From Isoetes taiwanensis (taxonomy: Eukaryota > Streptophyta > Lycopodiopsida > Isoetales > Isoetaceae): DNA of 64,000 bases. The DNA lies in contig JAJEKV010000036.1 of the NCBI GenBank assembly GCA_021234155.1, positions 1,496,777-1,560,776 of the forward strand, read 5' to 3'. The position numbers were made by a program, and so were the translations under genes. Shown here in pieces: positions 33,031 through 44,231 of the stretch; the stretch's first letter is position 1; each line of letters opens with the position of its first letter. A model generated the notes under the pieces. It was given only the letters and a program-made list of their open reading frames with translations. It ran no database searches and was not told the origin of the DNA.

Positions 33031-35887
33031 TGTTGCCTTTCACAGAATCCTTGCAAAAACTGTGATGCACAAATCTCTAAATTGTGGGATTTCCTAAAAG
33101 ATACTTGCCAAATTCTGTGTTTAGGGTGCAGAGAGCCAAAGGTGTGGTGAGGGGATGAGAAAAGATGAGAAAAGAGGTGCAAATGTGAAGAAATAAGGTG
33201 ATATGTGAATGCAGGTGTATGACTGGGATGTTTTCTGTAACAAGGTGATGAAAATGATTGAAGAAAAAACTTTGGGATGCAGACAAACTTCCTTTGAATG
33301 TAAATGAAATATTTGAGCAAATTCTGGCAGAATAGCTATTAGTTTAGCTAAATCTAGATAATATCAGATAGCTTGAATTGATTTCAACTCATTTGTTGAT
33401 CAAGATTGATGGGGAATTCGTGGCAAAGTTCGCCAGAAGTGGACTGGCACATAAAAAATGGGAAAACCCTAATTTTTTTGAAAAAAAACTCAGAAATCGA
33501 TTGAAGAAAGGGGAAACACCATGAATTGCTCAAGAAAACTTTTCTCAGATTATCTTAGGAACATAATACACTGTCAGGTAATCCATTTGATCACTCTGAA
33601 ATAGAATTTGTATCAGAACTTCAAAAATCTTGGCTTTCAAGAACAAGGGCGGGTTTCTAATCAAAAATCTCCTCTCCTGGTGTGGAATACGGCTCGGATC
33701 ATCTTTATAGACCTGTGTCAGGGTAGTTAGAGCTCCAATTTGTCTGCATATGGCCACGAACTCTTCTTTCCCAAAAATAGGCAATATTCTGTTCTTGGCA
33801 TGATCTCCATTAATTCGGCATCCTCTTCATGATTCGATTGGTTCCAGAAGTCGATTATGATCAGGCGAACTGCTCTGCATCACTCAAAGTGCGCGGGAAG
33901 CCGAGAATCATAGAACCCTAATGGATCTTGGCCGGATTTTCTTCAGTGGATATATCCCACAGGCCTAAATCAAAAAGTCAGCTCAGGTATATATAGCTCG
34001 ATCCACGCAAACTCTTAAATTGACGTGTCTTGCCCACGTGGGATTCGGTACCTCCACCGCCCCACACGCCCGGGTGAGCCACGTGGAGGGGGGTGATTGG
34101 CTGAAAAGGAATCTAGGTCAGGGGGGGTGGTAGAATAGGACAATTTTTTTTTACATTTTCTCAAAGGGCACGATTCCCAAGAATTGGAATTCAAGGGTCT
34201 ATATAAGGTCTTTTTTGGAAATTTTTTGTGCCAGGTGGCATATTTTCATTGGGGCAACATGGTGAGGTGGTCAAATTTTGGAAAATGGCACTTTGATTTT
34301 TTGGCTAAAAAAGGTGAATCAATGGTGACTGGACATGATGAAATGATGACTTGGCATAATGAAGGATGATGTGGCAAGGTCAAACATGGCTTTTGCCTAA
34401 GTGGATTTTCGAAATTTTAAATGCCCCTTGATATTTTTGATGAGGTGGCATGATTTTGACCCAAGTGGCAAAGATATAACCAAAGTTGGATGACAAAGCA
34501 TTTTTGTGAGCAAGGTGGCCATCCTAGGTGGCATTTTGACTCTTGATGACGTGGCAAGGGTATTTTTTGGAAAGTGTGCCTTTTGACTTTCTATTTTGAC
34601 TTTCACTTGACTTTTTGACATCTTTGGCACTTTTGGATGATGACTAGGATGCCACTTGGCAAAGGTATAGATTTTTTGGCATTTTGGGATTTTTAGGCAT
34701 CTTTAGAAGCATATTTGGCTAGCGATAGGGGAAATTCAAGGAGAAATGGGAGATAGGCTCAAAAAATTTGGGAAAAATCAAGGATGGCTAGTTTTGGCTA
34801 AAGGATTTGGCAGGGGTACTCACCTGGCCTAGATTCTCTTTCAGCCTGATACCTTTCCTTAATAGCTCCTCCAATACTTAGAATTTTCTTCATATCTTCA
34901 TTTCTTCTTCATGTTGCCACTTCAAGGGGCAACATCTTTGCCCAAAAGAAAAAATGGCTGGTCCCCCAGCCTTGAAACCTGTTAAAAACTTCTCCTGACA
35001 TCTGGATCTGAATTATCCTGTTCTGAAATATCAGAGCTTCTTAGAATGCAGCATAAAAGCATCTGAAAAGTGCAAATATATGAGAGTGAATGCCAAATCA
35101 ATGCATCTCCTGTTCCTGAGATAATATAAGGTTTTCTTGAGGTCTTCATGAATGGAAAATGGTGCCAGAATAGGAAACTGGATAGAACTATGTGTACTTC
35201 ACATTTTTGGTGATGAATTCTGCAACTTTGAACACAGCAGCAACTTTTGAACATTTATAACCTGTAGGGTCTGCTACCATGTTCTTTTGACTTCCCATAA
35301 GTGTTGAAACTTGGGGGGGACGTCAAAAATCTGCTTCAGTGATCTTGTGAATAAAACTTGATGCTTTTGGGGTTTTCAAATTACCCATTCTTGTAGGAGT
35401 CTTGAAGAAATGACTTGGTAGATGGAGCTAGAATGTTATGGAAGGGTGCAGACACATTCTAGAAGATGTAATGGTCCTGCAAATTTGCCCAAAAGAAAAA
35501 ATGGTGGTGGTATAAAGCTGGCTAATGGGTAAAGGATGATCCTGCAAATGACATGAAATAGAGAGTTAGAGATCGCTTTTATGATGCACAGGGATGAATA
35601 GCAGCCTGTAGGTGATGAATAAAAGTGGGAGCAAGGCTTATATGAATGGGAGGCCAATAAATGAAAAATGAATGGTATGGAAGACTAGGATGGTCCTGCA
35701 AATGACATGATGACTCAGATTAGTACTTCAATCCCCGCATTCATCACAAGATGTTCAAAGAACCTGTTCATGATGATTTTGAGTTCCTGCATATGAGCAC
35801 AACTTTAGGAAGCAATGGTTTTTCTGGCTGGCTTTAAACAGAACAACTAATGAACCTGCAAATGACAATGTTAAAGATCAAAACGCA
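33031..35887 (-). repeat. LTR of element A (3' LTR), about 2.86 kb
   Basis: Similarity with 41370-44231 starts at TG (33031) and continues beyond the LTR into pol. The inferred inner edge is CA at 35886-35887, before the polypyrimidine tract. Minus-strand TATA-like elements lie near 33992 (CTATATATACC) and 34200. The length is long for an LTR but within the range of plant Ty3/gypsy elements. No gene inside. Confidence 0.65.
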
Positions 35888-35932
35888 TATTTTTTCTTTT
35901 CAGCTTTTCTTCTTTTTATTGTTTTCTCCCCA
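35888..35932 (-). promoter_or_regulatory. candidate polypurine tract of element A
   Basis: Plus strand is nearly all T/C (TATTTTTTCTTTTC, then CTTTTCTTCTTTTTATTG), so the sense minus strand is purine-rich directly beside the inferred LTR edge. The same tract occurs in copy B at 44232-44278. Confidence 0.6.
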
Positions 35933-36059
35933 TAGTGTTAGCAAATTATATCTAGAACAATTTCAACTACTTCAACCTTTTTTAGACTACCTACAACTAT
36001 ACTAACTAGCATTAGCTAGTTTAGATCCAATAAGCTTTCAAGTGTTGTGCATTGAGAGG

Positions 36060-37130
36060 ATTTGGCAAAATTCTCTCAGACTCTAACTCCTGTAAGTAAT
36101 ATGAGTTTACTCCAGCATGTGAAGAAATGATAAATGGCCCTTCCCAATTTGCGTAAAACTTTACCTAGAGTGGGATCTTTGTTTCTAGCTAACTTAAGCA
36201 CCAAATCACCAACCCGATAGTTGACTTCTCTTTGCTTGTTTGTCAAATTTCTTCTTGATTTTCATCTTGTGTTCTGCTATCACCAGAGTCTTATCTCTCG
36301 AAGTTCCTCAAGGGCTAGCATCTCTGTAGCCCCGCACTGGATAGCATCCTCTTCACTTTTGACTTGTATTTGCATCGCCCTTGGCGAAAGTACCCTGCAA
36401 CTCAAAGGGTAGAATGACACTAGTACCATACACAATAGAGGCAGGAGTGTTTTTATAGCCACTTTATAAGTGGTTCTCAGAGGGACCAAAGGGCATAGAT
36501 CAACTTTGTATGCCAAAATTCTTGGAAACCTATCTACCGCCTTCTTCATAATGGATATCGAGTTTTATTGGTGGATTCTCGCCTCGCCATTTCCCCGAGG
36601 GTAGTAAGCGTAACTTTTGTATGTCTTATCTCAAGCAATTGGGTAAGCTTGTCTATTACTTCATTCACAAAAGGCGTTCCCCACGTCGTAAAACAATCTT
36701 CAATGGTACTCCAAACCTAGCACATATATTAGACAAAGAGGAAACTTGCTGTGGTATCTGCATTGGCACTTGTCAATGGAGTTGCTTCAGCCCATTTAGT
36801 GAAGAAGTCTCAGAGTAACTAGGATGTATTCATGTCCGGCGAGGAAGATGGGTGTATAGGACCAACATAATCTAATCCCCAAACAAGAAATGGGCCAGGG
36901 GCCACAATAGGTGAAAGGGGAGGTACCTTCAGCGCTTTGTCGGCATGCTTTTGACAAATGTCGAACAACTCTGCACGCATCTTTGACATCATGGTGAAGT
37001 GTAGGCCAATAGTATCCGAACTTAGAATTTTTCTTGGGCGGGCATCCCTAGAATAATGTCCACCACAGAGGGTCATGGGCATGTCTTAGAGCTTGTACTG
37101 CTTCTTCTTCACCAAGCACCTCAACAAAAT
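36060..37130 (-). pseudogene. integrase of element A, frameshifted
   Basis: Read right to left in alternating frames: the zinc-binding segment (GGHYSRDA, then YWPTL-type sequence and a CxxC-like end) near 37080-36950; the catalytic core with WGLDYVGPIHPSS near 36890-36840 (first Asp); the FGVP and YYPRGN regions near 36720-36590; and a C-terminal segment with EVNYRVGDLVLKLARNKDPT near 36230-36160. All are standard Ty3/gypsy integrase landmarks. The frame is broken in many places, mostly at CAG/CTG-like sites where copy B differs. Confidence 0.75.
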
Positions 37131-37329
37131 CTGTGAAGGCATCTTCCTACATAAAATGTCCTCAACCAAACATATGTTAGACATCTTTTCCTAAACTTAA
37201 CTTTCTCGGATGGTGAAAATGTGGCGGGGACCTCTTGATGTTTTAGATAATTGACAATGGGTTGCATCCAAGACCGGCTTCTCCAACTAAATGACATACC
37301 TCTTCTTCTCGCTTTGATCCTCTTCGAGG

Positions 37330-38527
37330 TCAAATCATATTTGTAGAAGGCATAGGGTATGAAACTACTCGGATCCTTTTCTCGCTTTTGACAAGGTGGA
37401 CTTCAATGGCAAAGTCTTGAAGCATGGCAGCCCACTTATAGAACTTGGTCTTCGTGGCTTGTTTACCATACAACATTGGAAGAGGATTGACCTTCATATA
37501 GACTTGAATCTTTGGAGCTTGCATCGAGAAGATGGGGAATTTAGTGGTCAAAAATATTAGGGCAGCAATGACTTCTTCTAGGACTGGGTAATTCACCTCA
37601 TGAACCCACCACTTTGCTCCCTGCATAATTTAGTACCCTTTTGTTCTGAAATAAGGCTAATCCTACAGCAAATGATGTAACTGTTATATAAACTTGGAAA
37701 TCTTCATTTGGTTTAGGGGCAAGAAGTGTTACCTTCTTGTTGAGATCTTCTTTGATCAATTCAAATGCCCTTTGGCAATCTTCATTCCACTCAACTGGAA
37801 CCTTTTGACTTGTATTTTTGGATACATACCCTACTTTGGTGAGCTTGGTGATAGGTCTCAACATGTGAGAGAAGTTGGGGATGTAGATCCTCAAGCCTTG
37901 AAGTGTACCAACAAAACCTTTGATCTGCTTCAATGTTTTAGGTACTGGGAGGTCGAGAACTATTGTCAGCTTGTCTGCAGCAATCTGAACTCCTTCTTCT
38001 GATATCTGATGGCCTAACAGCACACCTTTGTCAGTCAAAAACAAACACTTCTTTGGATTTAAGTTCGCACCAATCGATCTCGCATGCGCAGAAAACATAC
38101 TAGAGATTGTTTTGAGATGATCTTCCAAAGAGGTGGTCAGAGTCAAATCATCCAGAAAAGCCCTGAAATCTTGGGGAGATAATGACTCAAAAATATTGTT
38201 CATTGCCCTCTGAAAGGTTGCAGGGGCATTTTTCAAGCCAAATGGCATTCTTAGCATCATATAAGTTCCCCAAGGTGTAATGAAGGCGGTTTTTGGCTGT
38301 GATAAAGGATCAACTTCTATTTGGTTGAAACCAGAGAAGCCATCCATAAGAGAATAGACTTCTTTTCCACTCATGGTATGCAAAACTTCTTCTAGAAACG
38401 GTAGGGGGTAGCAGTCTTTGATTGTAACCTTATTGATATCTCTATAATCAATACAAATTCTAAGTTGGCCACTCCTCTTCTTGGATCGGCACAATGCAAG
38501 ACAACCACTCAGGTTCCAATGTCTCAC
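37330..38527 (-). pseudogene. reverse transcriptase and RT-linked RNase H of element A
   Basis: Nearly intact reverse transcriptase: LRICIDYRDINKVTIKDCYP, then YSLMDGFSGFNQIEV, MPFGLKNAPATFQRAMN, the catalytic FRAFLDDLTL (FLDD for YxDD) and LLGHQISEEGV. The thumb/connection follows. The RNase H after it begins FQVYITVTSFAVGLALFQ; the usual first catalytic Asp (xVDASxxAxG) is replaced by Thr, so this RNase H looks inactive. The second half (ALIFLTTKF, KWAAMLQDFAIEVH) sits in another frame at 37626-37330. Confidence 0.88.
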
Positions 38528-38899
38528 ATATCAGCTTAGAACTCTCCATAGTTTTTAATTCTTCATAGATAAGTGGCAGCAAGGCAGAATTTATCCTCCT
38601 TAATTTCTGCTGAACAGGATCAGAGCCCTCTTTTACTTTTATTTCAAATTTTGCTTTAGAGGGAGGAATTCCTTTTAGTTCAGAGTAATCCCAAGCAAAG
38701 ACATCTGAGAATTCTTGACACAGCATAGGAAATGAGTTGAAGCAAGGCTCAGGAGCTTTTGGACCAACTTTCAGGGTTCTGGTTTGGCCATTCTTTTGGA
38801 TACAAATGACTTGCTCTCTGCTTGCTTCCTCTATCCCTATAGTTAGAATTGGGCAAGTCTGTGAGAGGTTCAGTTCTTCTTCCTGAAAGGCTCCTTCAG

Positions 38900-39295
38900 C
38901 TAAAAAATCCAATATGGTACCTTTAGCTAGCCTGTCTACTTCACTATTCAAATGCCTAGGGATATGCTCTATAGTCCAGGCCTCAAATTTGTCTAACAGT
39001 CCCAAAACCTCTTCTTTAAGTTGTACTAACCTTTGAATGCTTGGTTTGGTATACCTCTTGGACTTGATTGCACACGAGTGAGAGTCCCCTTTATATTCAA
39101 ATTCTTGATTCCCATCATGTAAGCTTCTTGGAGACCTGCAATCAAAGCTTGATACTCGCCTCATTAGAGGTTATATTTTTGTGAATTCTTGCTGTTTTTT
39201 AGCCATCACAAAGCCTGGGGCTTTTAATGATGGCAAAGAAAGACAAAGCTAGGCTCAACTTCCTCGCTACAACCGCCATCAAAGAACAATGTATG
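38900..39295 (-). pseudogene. additional RNase H domain upstream of reverse transcriptase, element A
   Basis: Four catalytic positions can be found in order: Asp in TLFFDGG (about 39278), Glu in the EYQALIAGLQEAYMMGI segment (about 39160, after a small indel), Asp in YKGDSHS (about 39085) and Asp in NSEVDRLAKG (about 38940). This is the pattern of the RVT_3/archaeal-type RNase H known as an extra domain in Tat-lineage plant gypsy elements, there usually placed after the RT. Here it lies between protease and reverse transcriptase. The linker that follows (FSDVFAWDYSELKGIPPSKA) is the normal pre-RT sequence. Confidence 0.75.
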
Positions 39296-39299
39296 AGTA

Positions 39300-39990
39300 T
39301 GCTCATCAAGTTTTTGCTCTTCTTCTTCCAAAAGTGGATCTACATAGATGTTGTACACACCTACATCTTTATAAATTAGTGCATCATCAATTGAAAAGGC
39401 AAATTCTTCTTGGAGTTTACCTTCCCGGTTGTAGAGTGTGACTTCTTGCTTACCATCCGTTATTGTGCATTTACCTCCTCCCCAAACTGCTTTTGCGTAA
39501 AACCACCACCTGAGCCATTTCACGCCCAAAAGAAGGTCATAGCTGCCAATCTGAGAAGGAAACCGTACTACAACAAAGTCCGGGGTCATCTTGATGCCCC
39601 CTACATCCATCAAGACATCATTAACGACTCCTTTTGGTTGTACACTCTCATTAGCAAAAAAAGATTTTAGAATAATTGGGGCTGCGAAGTGATTTTTAAC
39701 TCTAAAGAGTCCATAATATGTAAAGGCATGATATTTATACCTGAGCCTCCATCCAAGATGACTTTAGAGAGTGTTTTACCTTCGACTTGAGCTTCACATG
39801 AGAATATACCGGGTCTTTCCCAACTCTAGAAATGTTGTGGACAATAGGTTCCGAATTCTCCTCTATAAGTGTTTTGACACGCTCTCTATAGGAAGGTGCT
39901 ATTCTTAACAAGGTCAAAACATCTAGGGTGACTCTAGCGGACTTCAACACTGGGTCAACTTCACCTAACACAAAGAGGCTGTCATTCCGA
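39300..39990 (-). pseudogene. retropepsin-like protease region of element A
   Basis: The better copy is B (47649-48392), which keeps one frame with VILDGGSGINIMP at the active-site position, the DGGSG form common in plant gypsy proteases, and YDLLLKGKWL near the second conserved strand. In A the frame is broken at about 39735 and again at 39613. Confidence 0.7.
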
Positions 39991-40019
39991 GGTGAAACGG
40001 CTCAGAACCACAGAGGGGC

Positions 40020-41306
40020 GGAGGAGCTATGCTATTTCTAGGCATGTTGGCTTGCCGAGGTCCGGATCTTAGGCTATAGGGAGTACCAGCAAAGACCTCT
40101 TCTTCTCTTCTCGTTCATCACCTCCTTCTATCATGTCGAGAAACAAAGATGAGAAGAGGATGCATCTGATCTTACCTTTATCTTTCAACATATACTCTTT
40201 GATCCTCGCACTGTCTTCATAATGGCCTGTTTTTTACAATATGAACACACAGGGGCACTCCTTACCAAGTGTGGCCCTTTCTCGTCACATCTAGGGCAAG
40301 GCTTGGACCAAAACTACTTTCTCGAATGGCCCGGCTTCTTACAAGGGGTACAATGTTTTCTACTTTGTGTAGAATCAAGACTTGAAATCGGATACCTCAT
40401 CTCCGGGTGCTGGAGCCTTCTTGAGCTCTCGGAGTTGCTTGGTAACCTCCATAAGTGTCTCTGCAGTCTGGCATGTTCGATTGCAATTTTGAGGTTAGTA
40501 GCTTGCAACTTAGAAATCTCTTCTCTCATATCTTCTTCAAAAGAATTTTTCTTCTTCACTTTGTACACCACGGGTTCATAGTTAGTCTCTAAATCATTGA
40601 AATAATCAAGATCAACGTGCTCAAAAGTAGAAAATGCAGCCCTTAGCCTGCTGATCTCAATTGCTTTGGAAAATACCCTTGGTAATGTCTCAAAACGTTG
40701 TTGTTGATGTATTTTCATTAACTTCTTGTAAACAGGAGGTCTGAACTTCAAACCATGCAAGAAAGCAGTGATCAAATGCAAAGGAGGATTATCTACACCC
40801 TTTGACTCACACTTTATCACATGCTCTCCAAATCTATCAACATAAGCTTCTATGCTTTCATCACTTCTAATAGAAAGAGAATGCAGTTGCTGAAGCAAAG
40901 TTTCAGGAGTCACAGATTCGCCAAACCTATCAATGAATCTGCTCCTCATCTCTTCAAATGTGTGAACACCATAAATCTTTCTTTGAGTGTTAAACCATTT
41001 AGTAGCAAGATCATCAGATAAAGAAAGCTTGAACAATTCCAACTTAGTCATACCTCTAGGAGCATGATTCCTAAAATAATCATCAAATGAGTTTAAAAAT
41101 ACCTCAAGGGGTTTCTTTCTGTCATAAAGGGGCTGTGAAGGAGGCGTCTCCAACCCAAAGATAGGGTCGTCATAGTTGCCTAGGGGTGCTGCTGCTGCTG
41201 GCGCTGCTGCTGCTGCCAACCCAGGCTCCAGAGGCATATCTTCAGCATGGCTAGGCTCTCCATCACCATCCATATCTGTACCAGTCTTCCTTGGGTGCCT
41301 CACCAT
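40020..41306 (-). pseudogene. gag of element A
   Basis: ATG at 41306-41304. Ala-rich start, then a retrotransposon Gag core (FLNSFDDYFRN, LATKWFNTQR, MRSRFIDRFGE, IEAYVDRFGEHV, LITAFLHGLKF). After a stop/frameshift near 40310 come CTPCKKPGH, CPRCDEKGPH and CSYCKKTGHYED, which are CCHC-type zinc knuckles. Gag packages element RNA. Copy B has no gag. Confidence 0.85.
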
Positions 41307-41351
41307 GAGGGCTCTCAAGTTTTTTTGCAAGAGTTTTTTAGAGAATCCCAA

Positions 41352-41369
41352 AGTGGGACCTCCAAAAGA
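41352..41369 (-). promoter_or_regulatory. candidate primer binding site of element A
   Basis: Between the LTR edge (41370) and gag, the minus strand reads TGGAGGTCCCACTTTGGG six bases after the LTR. It starts with TGG, as a site complementary to a tRNA 3' CCA end should. I could not assign the tRNA. Confidence 0.4.
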
Positions 41370-44231
41370 TGTTGCCTTTCACGTAATCCTTGCAAAACCG
41401 TGATGCACAAATCTCTAAATTGTGGGATTTCCTAAAAGATACTTGCCAAATTCTCGTGGTTTAGGGTGCGAGAGAGCCAAAGGTGTGGTGAGGGGATGAG
41501 AAAAGATGAGAAAAGAGGTGCAAATGTGAAGAAATAAGGTGATATGTGAATGCAGGTGTATGGACCGATGTTTTACTCAGAACAAGGTGATGAAAATGAT
41601 TGAAGAAAAAAAAACTTTGGGATGCGCATAAAACTTCCTTTGAATGTAAATGAAATATTTGAGCAAATTCCGCGTAATAGCTATTAGTTAAGCTAAATCT
41701 AGATAATATCGATAGCTTGAATTGATTTCAACTCATTTGTTGATCAAGATTGATGGGGAATTCGTAAAAGTTCGCCGTAAGTGGACCGCACATAAAAAAT
41801 GGGAAAACCCTAATTTTTTGAAAAAAACTCTTAAATCGATTGAAGAAAGGGGAAACACCATGAATTGCTCAAGAAAACTTTTCTCGATTATCTTAGGAAC
41901 ATAATACACTTTGTCGGGTAATCCATTTGATCACTCAAATAGAATTTGTATCGAACTTCAAAAATCTTGGCTTTCAAGAACAAGGGCGGGTTTCTAATCA
42001 AAAATCTCCTCTCCCCGGTGTGGAATACTGCTCGGATCATCTTTATAGACCTCGTGTCGTGGGAGTTAGAGCTCCAATTTGTCTCAAGCATATGGCCACG
42101 AACTCTTCTTTCCCAAAAATAGGCAATATTCTCGTTCTTGGCATGATCTCCATTAATTCGCATCCTCTTCATGATTCGATTGGTTCCGTAAGTCGATTAT
42201 GATCAGCTTAACCGCTTCCGCATCACTCAAAGTGCGCGGAAGCCGAGAATCATAGAACCCTAATGGATCTTGGCCGGATTTTCTTCGCGGGATATATCCC
42301 ACGTGCCTAAATCAAAAAGTCAGCTCGGGTATATATAGCTCGATCCACGAAACTCTTAAATTGACGGTCTTGCCCACGGGGATTCGGTACCTCCACCGCC
42401 CCACACGCCCGTGAGCCACGGAGGGGGGTGATTGGTGAAAAGGAATCTAGGTCGGGGGGTGGTAGAATAGGACAATTTTTTTACATTTTCTCAAAGGGCA
42501 CGATTCCCAAGAATTGGAATTCAAGGGTCTATATAAGGTCTTTTTTGGAAATTTTTTGTGCCAGGTGGCATATTTTCATTGGGGCAACATGGTGAGGGTC
42601 AAATTTTGGAAAATGGCACTTTGATTTTTTGGCTAAAAAAGGTGAATCAATGGTGACTGGACATGATGAAATGATGACTTGGCATAATGAAGGATGATGT
42701 GGCAAGGTCAAACATGGCTTTTGCCTAAGTGGATTTTTGAAATTTTAAATGCCCCTTGATATTTTTGATGAGGTGGCATGATTTTGACCCAAGTGGCAAA
42801 GATATAACCAAAGTTGGATGACAAAGCATTTTTGTGAGCAAGGTGGCCATCCTAGGTGGCATTTTGACTCTTGATGACGTGGCAAGGGTATTTTTTGGAA
42901 AGTGTGCCTTTTGACTTTCTATTTTGACTTTCACTTGACTTTTTGACATCTTTGGCACTTTTGGATGATGACTAGGATGCCACTTGGCAAAGGTATAGAT
43001 TTTTTGGCATTTTGGGATTTTTAGGCATCTTTAGAAGCATATTTGGCTAGCGATAGGGGAAATTCAAGGAGAAATGGGAGATAGGCTCAAAAAAATTTGG
43101 GAAAAATCAAGGATGGCTAGTTTTGGCTAAAGGATTTGGCGGGGGTACTCACCGCCTAGATTCTCTTTCAGCCTGATACCTTTCCTTAATAGCTCCTCCA
43201 ATACTTAGAATTTTCTTCATATCTTCATTTCTTCTTCATGTTGCCACTTCAAGGGGCAACATCTTTGCCCAAAAGAAAAAATGGCTGGTCCCCCAGCCTT
43301 GAAACCTGTTAAAACTTCTCCCCACATCCGGATCCTAATTATCCTCGTTACTCAAATATCGAGCTTCTTAGAATGCAAAAGATAAAAGCATCCTAAAAAG
43401 TGCAAATATATGAGAGTGAATGCCAAATCAATGCATCTCCCATTCCCGAGATAATATAAGGTTTTCTTGAGGTCTTCATGAATGGAAAATGGTGCCGAGA
43501 ATAGGAAACCGGATAGAACTATGTGTACTTCACATTTTTGGTGATGAATTCTCGCAACTTTGAACACAAAGCAAAGAACTTTTGAACATTTATAACCCTT
43601 TGTAGGGTCCGCTACCATGTTCTTTTGACTTCCCATAAGTGTTGAAACTTGGGGGGACGTCAAAAATCTGCTTTCAATGATCTTGTGAATAAAACTTGAT
43701 GCTTTTTGGGGTTTCAAATACCCATTCTTGTAGGAGTCTTGAAGAAATAACTTGGTAGATGGAGCTAGAATGTTATGGAAGGGTGCGCATTACACATTCT
43801 AGAAGATGTAATGGTCCCGCAAATTTGCCCAAAAAGAAAAAAATGGTGGTGGTATAAAGTCAAGCTAATGGGTAAAGGATGATCCCGCAAATGACATGAA
43901 ATAGAGAGTTAGAGATCGCTTTTATGATGCACAGGGATGAATAGCAAAACAGTAGGTGATGAATAAAAGTGGGAGCAAGGCTTATATGAATGGGAGGCCA
44001 ATAAATGAAAAATGAATGGTATGGAAGACTAGGATGGTCCTGCAAATGACATGATGACTCAGATTAGTACTTCAATCCTGGCATTCATCACAAGATGTTC
44101 AAAGAAATGTCATGATGATTTTGAGTTCCCGTGATATGAGCACAACTTTAGGAAGCAATGGTTTTTCCGGGTCAGCTTTAAACAAAACAACTAATGAACA
44201 CGCAAATGACAATGTTAAAGATCAAAACGCA
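41370..44231 (-). repeat. central LTR shared by elements A and B
   Basis: Aligned along its length with 33031-35887. Part of it (42500-43320) is almost identical to the left LTR. The rest differs at almost every CAG/CTG. It is the 5' LTR of A and the 3' LTR of B. Confidence 0.7.

Larger units (their letters stand above)
33031..44231 (-). mobile_element. Ty3/gypsy LTR retrotransposon A (LTR-gag-pol-LTR)
   Basis: Transcribed right to left. The left LTR is inferred as 33031-35887 and the right LTR as 41370-44231. Both start TGTTGCCTTTCAC and end AACGCA on the plus strand. Gag lies at 40020-41306, and protease, RNase H, reverse transcriptase, a second RNase H and integrase run from 39990 down to about 36060. 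Frames are broken by many small lesions. The right LTR also serves as the left LTR of a second, truncated copy (B). The outer LTR edge is well supported by where similarity between copies begins (33031 and 41370); the other edge rests on the pyrimidine tract that follows. Confidence 0.85.
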
